Assembly: GCA_018240935.1 (NCBI GenBank)
Contig: JAFEEV010000103.1
Coordinates: forward strand, 1-6,662
Direction of reading: 5' to 3'
DNA: 6,662 nt
Source: Pseudomonadota bacterium
GTDB taxonomy: Bacteria; Pseudomonadota; Gammaproteobacteria; Burkholderiales; Nitrosomonadaceae
Position 1 is the stretch's first letter, and each line of letters begins with the position of its first letter. A model generated the notes under the pieces. That model saw only the letters and a list, made by a program, of their open reading frames with translations, made no database searches and was not told the origin of the DNA. Positions 6,222 through 6,662 of this stretch are shown here, piece after piece. The position numbers and the translations under genes are program-made.

Positions 6222-6250
6222 TTTCATCGATACGCATGAAATTTCATCGT
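6222..6250. repeat. Palindrome and TTTCATCG repeat upstream of creA
   Basis: TTTCATCG occurs twice (6222-6229 and 6243-6250). The inverted copy ATGAAA (6236-6241) lies between them, and a perfect 12-bp palindrome, ATGAAATTTCAT, occupies 6236-6247. The cluster begins just upstream of the creA -35 box, a normal place for an activator site. No known regulator consensus is recognised. The remainder of the creA-tRNA gap (6251-6351) shows no gene and no clear terminator for the tRNA. Confidence 0.3.
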
Positions 6251-6351
6251 TGACCGGCTTTAATCAGCGATGATTTAATTTCCGGTTTAGGATAGGAAAC
6301 TCTTGCGATTGCTCCAGCGGGAGAAGTGCGGGAAATGCCGGATTGGCTGGT

Positions 6352-6428
6352 TGGTAGGCGCGATTGGACTCGAACCAACGACCCCCACCATGTCAAGGTG
6401 GTGCTCTAACCAACTGAGCTACGCGCCT
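6352..6428 (-). tRNA. tRNA-Val(GAC)
   Basis: A complete 77-base cloverleaf on the minus strand with the CCA tail encoded (6352-6354). The acceptor stem AGGCGCG pairs fully with CGCGCCT, and the discriminator base is A. The D arm (GCTC/GAGC) has GG in its loop. The anticodon stem CCACC/GGTGG holds the loop TTGACAT, giving anticodon GAC, which reads GUC and GUU valine codons. The T arm GTTGG/CCAAT has one G-U pair and the loop TTCGAGT. The core is nearly identical to E. coli tRNA-Val(GAC). It stands alone, with no other tRNA in the window. Confidence 0.98.
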
Positions 6429-6439
6429 GGGAAAAGCGG

Positions 6440-6468
6440 ATTCTAACCGAAACCGTCAAACGCCACAA
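6440..6468 (-). promoter_or_regulatory. Candidate tRNA-Val promoter
   Basis: TAGAAT (6440-6445, 5 of 6) lies 11 bases before the tRNA 5' end, with TTGTGG (6463-6468, 3 of 6) 17 bases further upstream. A GC-rich CCGC follows the -10 box, the discriminator type seen in stable RNA promoters under stringent control. The predicted leader is only about five bases. Confidence 0.45.
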
Positions 6469-6529
6469 ATGTAATTGCGCTAACCCTGCCTGACAACACA
6501 TCTGCGGCGCGCAAACAATTTTAAGGAAA

Positions 6530-6662
6530 CGCTGATTAATTAGGCGGACGAGATGAAGCACGAAGCGCACGCAACACAGCAATCGAGACATATCAATACG
6601 ATAGGCGAGGATGCGCGTACCGCGCAACGAAGTGATTCGCTCGTATAGTCAATTAATCAGCG
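6530..6662. mobile_element. MITE-like element with 12-bp terminal inverted repeats, possibly cut by window edge
   Basis: CGCTGATTAATT (6530-6541) and AATTAATCAGCG (6651-6662) are perfect inverted repeats bounding 133 bp. Six bases further in, ACGAG (6548-6552) and its inverted partner CTCGT (6640-6644) match at the same offset. An internal hairpin, TGCGCG-TAC-CGCGCA, sits at 6612-6626. AAGGAAA precedes the left repeat, so the true repeat may be longer and its partner outside the window. There is no transposase gene. A minus-strand frame running through the element has no family features and is probably an accident. The structure fits a small non-autonomous element or intergenic repeat; copy number and target duplication cannot be seen here. 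Confidence 0.55.

Noticed and set aside
6260..6269. TTAATCAGCG, a 10-base match to the right end of the terminal inverted repeat
   Set aside because: No partner repeat or element body is visible nearby; ten AT-rich bases can match by chance.
6314..6350. CCAGC/GCTGG inverted pair just downstream of tRNA-Val
   Set aside because: Five-base arms around a 27-base loop without a U tract do not make a believable terminator.
6406..6627. A 73-codon minus-strand frame running from the right-edge repeat into the tRNA
   Set aside because: It crosses the inverted-repeat element, the tRNA promoter and the tRNA 5' end, which a real gene would not do.

Overview
The window looks like a chromosomal segment of a betaproteobacterium, most plausibly a Nitrosomonas-like member of the Nitrosomonadales. 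This is inferred from protein resemblance and from the minus-strand order hemA-prfA-prmC-grxD; no database search was possible. It is mostly conserved housekeeping sequence, with accessory elements at the two edges.

Left part (1-1394): a rho-independent terminator reading rightward (107-147) probably ends a gene lying mostly outside the window. It converges on a complete minus-strand fic gene (146-1195). This encodes a Fic-domain AMP-transferase-type enzyme with an intact active-site motif, an N-terminal self-inhibitory motif and a C-terminal winged-helix domain. Its promoter sits so close to the ATG that the mRNA is probably leaderless, and three CCGGA repeats overlap it. A plus-strand yqaA (1395-1814, small DedA-like membrane protein) follows and ends at a long hairpin facing grxD.

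Central part (1883-5486, all minus strand, transcribed right to left): hemA, prfA, prmC and grxD. HemA makes the first committed tetrapyrrole precursor from glutamyl-tRNA. PrfA (RF1) terminates translation at UAA/UAG. PrmC methylates the GGQ glutamine of RF1 and RF2. GrxD is a CGFS monothiol glutaredoxin for Fe-S cluster and redox work. hemA and prfA overlap by ATGA, and prfA and prmC are 37 bp apart. grxD is preceded by 91 bp that contain a good candidate promoter of its own. All four genes stop with TGA.

Right part (5487-6662): creA (periplasmic protein of unknown function, restarted here at an ATG with a strong ribosome binding site) lies upstream of hemA. Between them is a possible 19-codon ORF with a good ribosome binding site. 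A complete tRNA-Val(GAC) with encoded CCA lies further right. The right edge is a 133-bp segment bounded by perfect 12-bp inverted repeats, resembling a MITE or other small non-autonomous repeat that may continue past the window.

I see no CRISPR array, no transposase, no phage genes and no clearly new multi-gene system. The best leads are the fic control region, the terminal inverted-repeat element and the small ORF before hemA.
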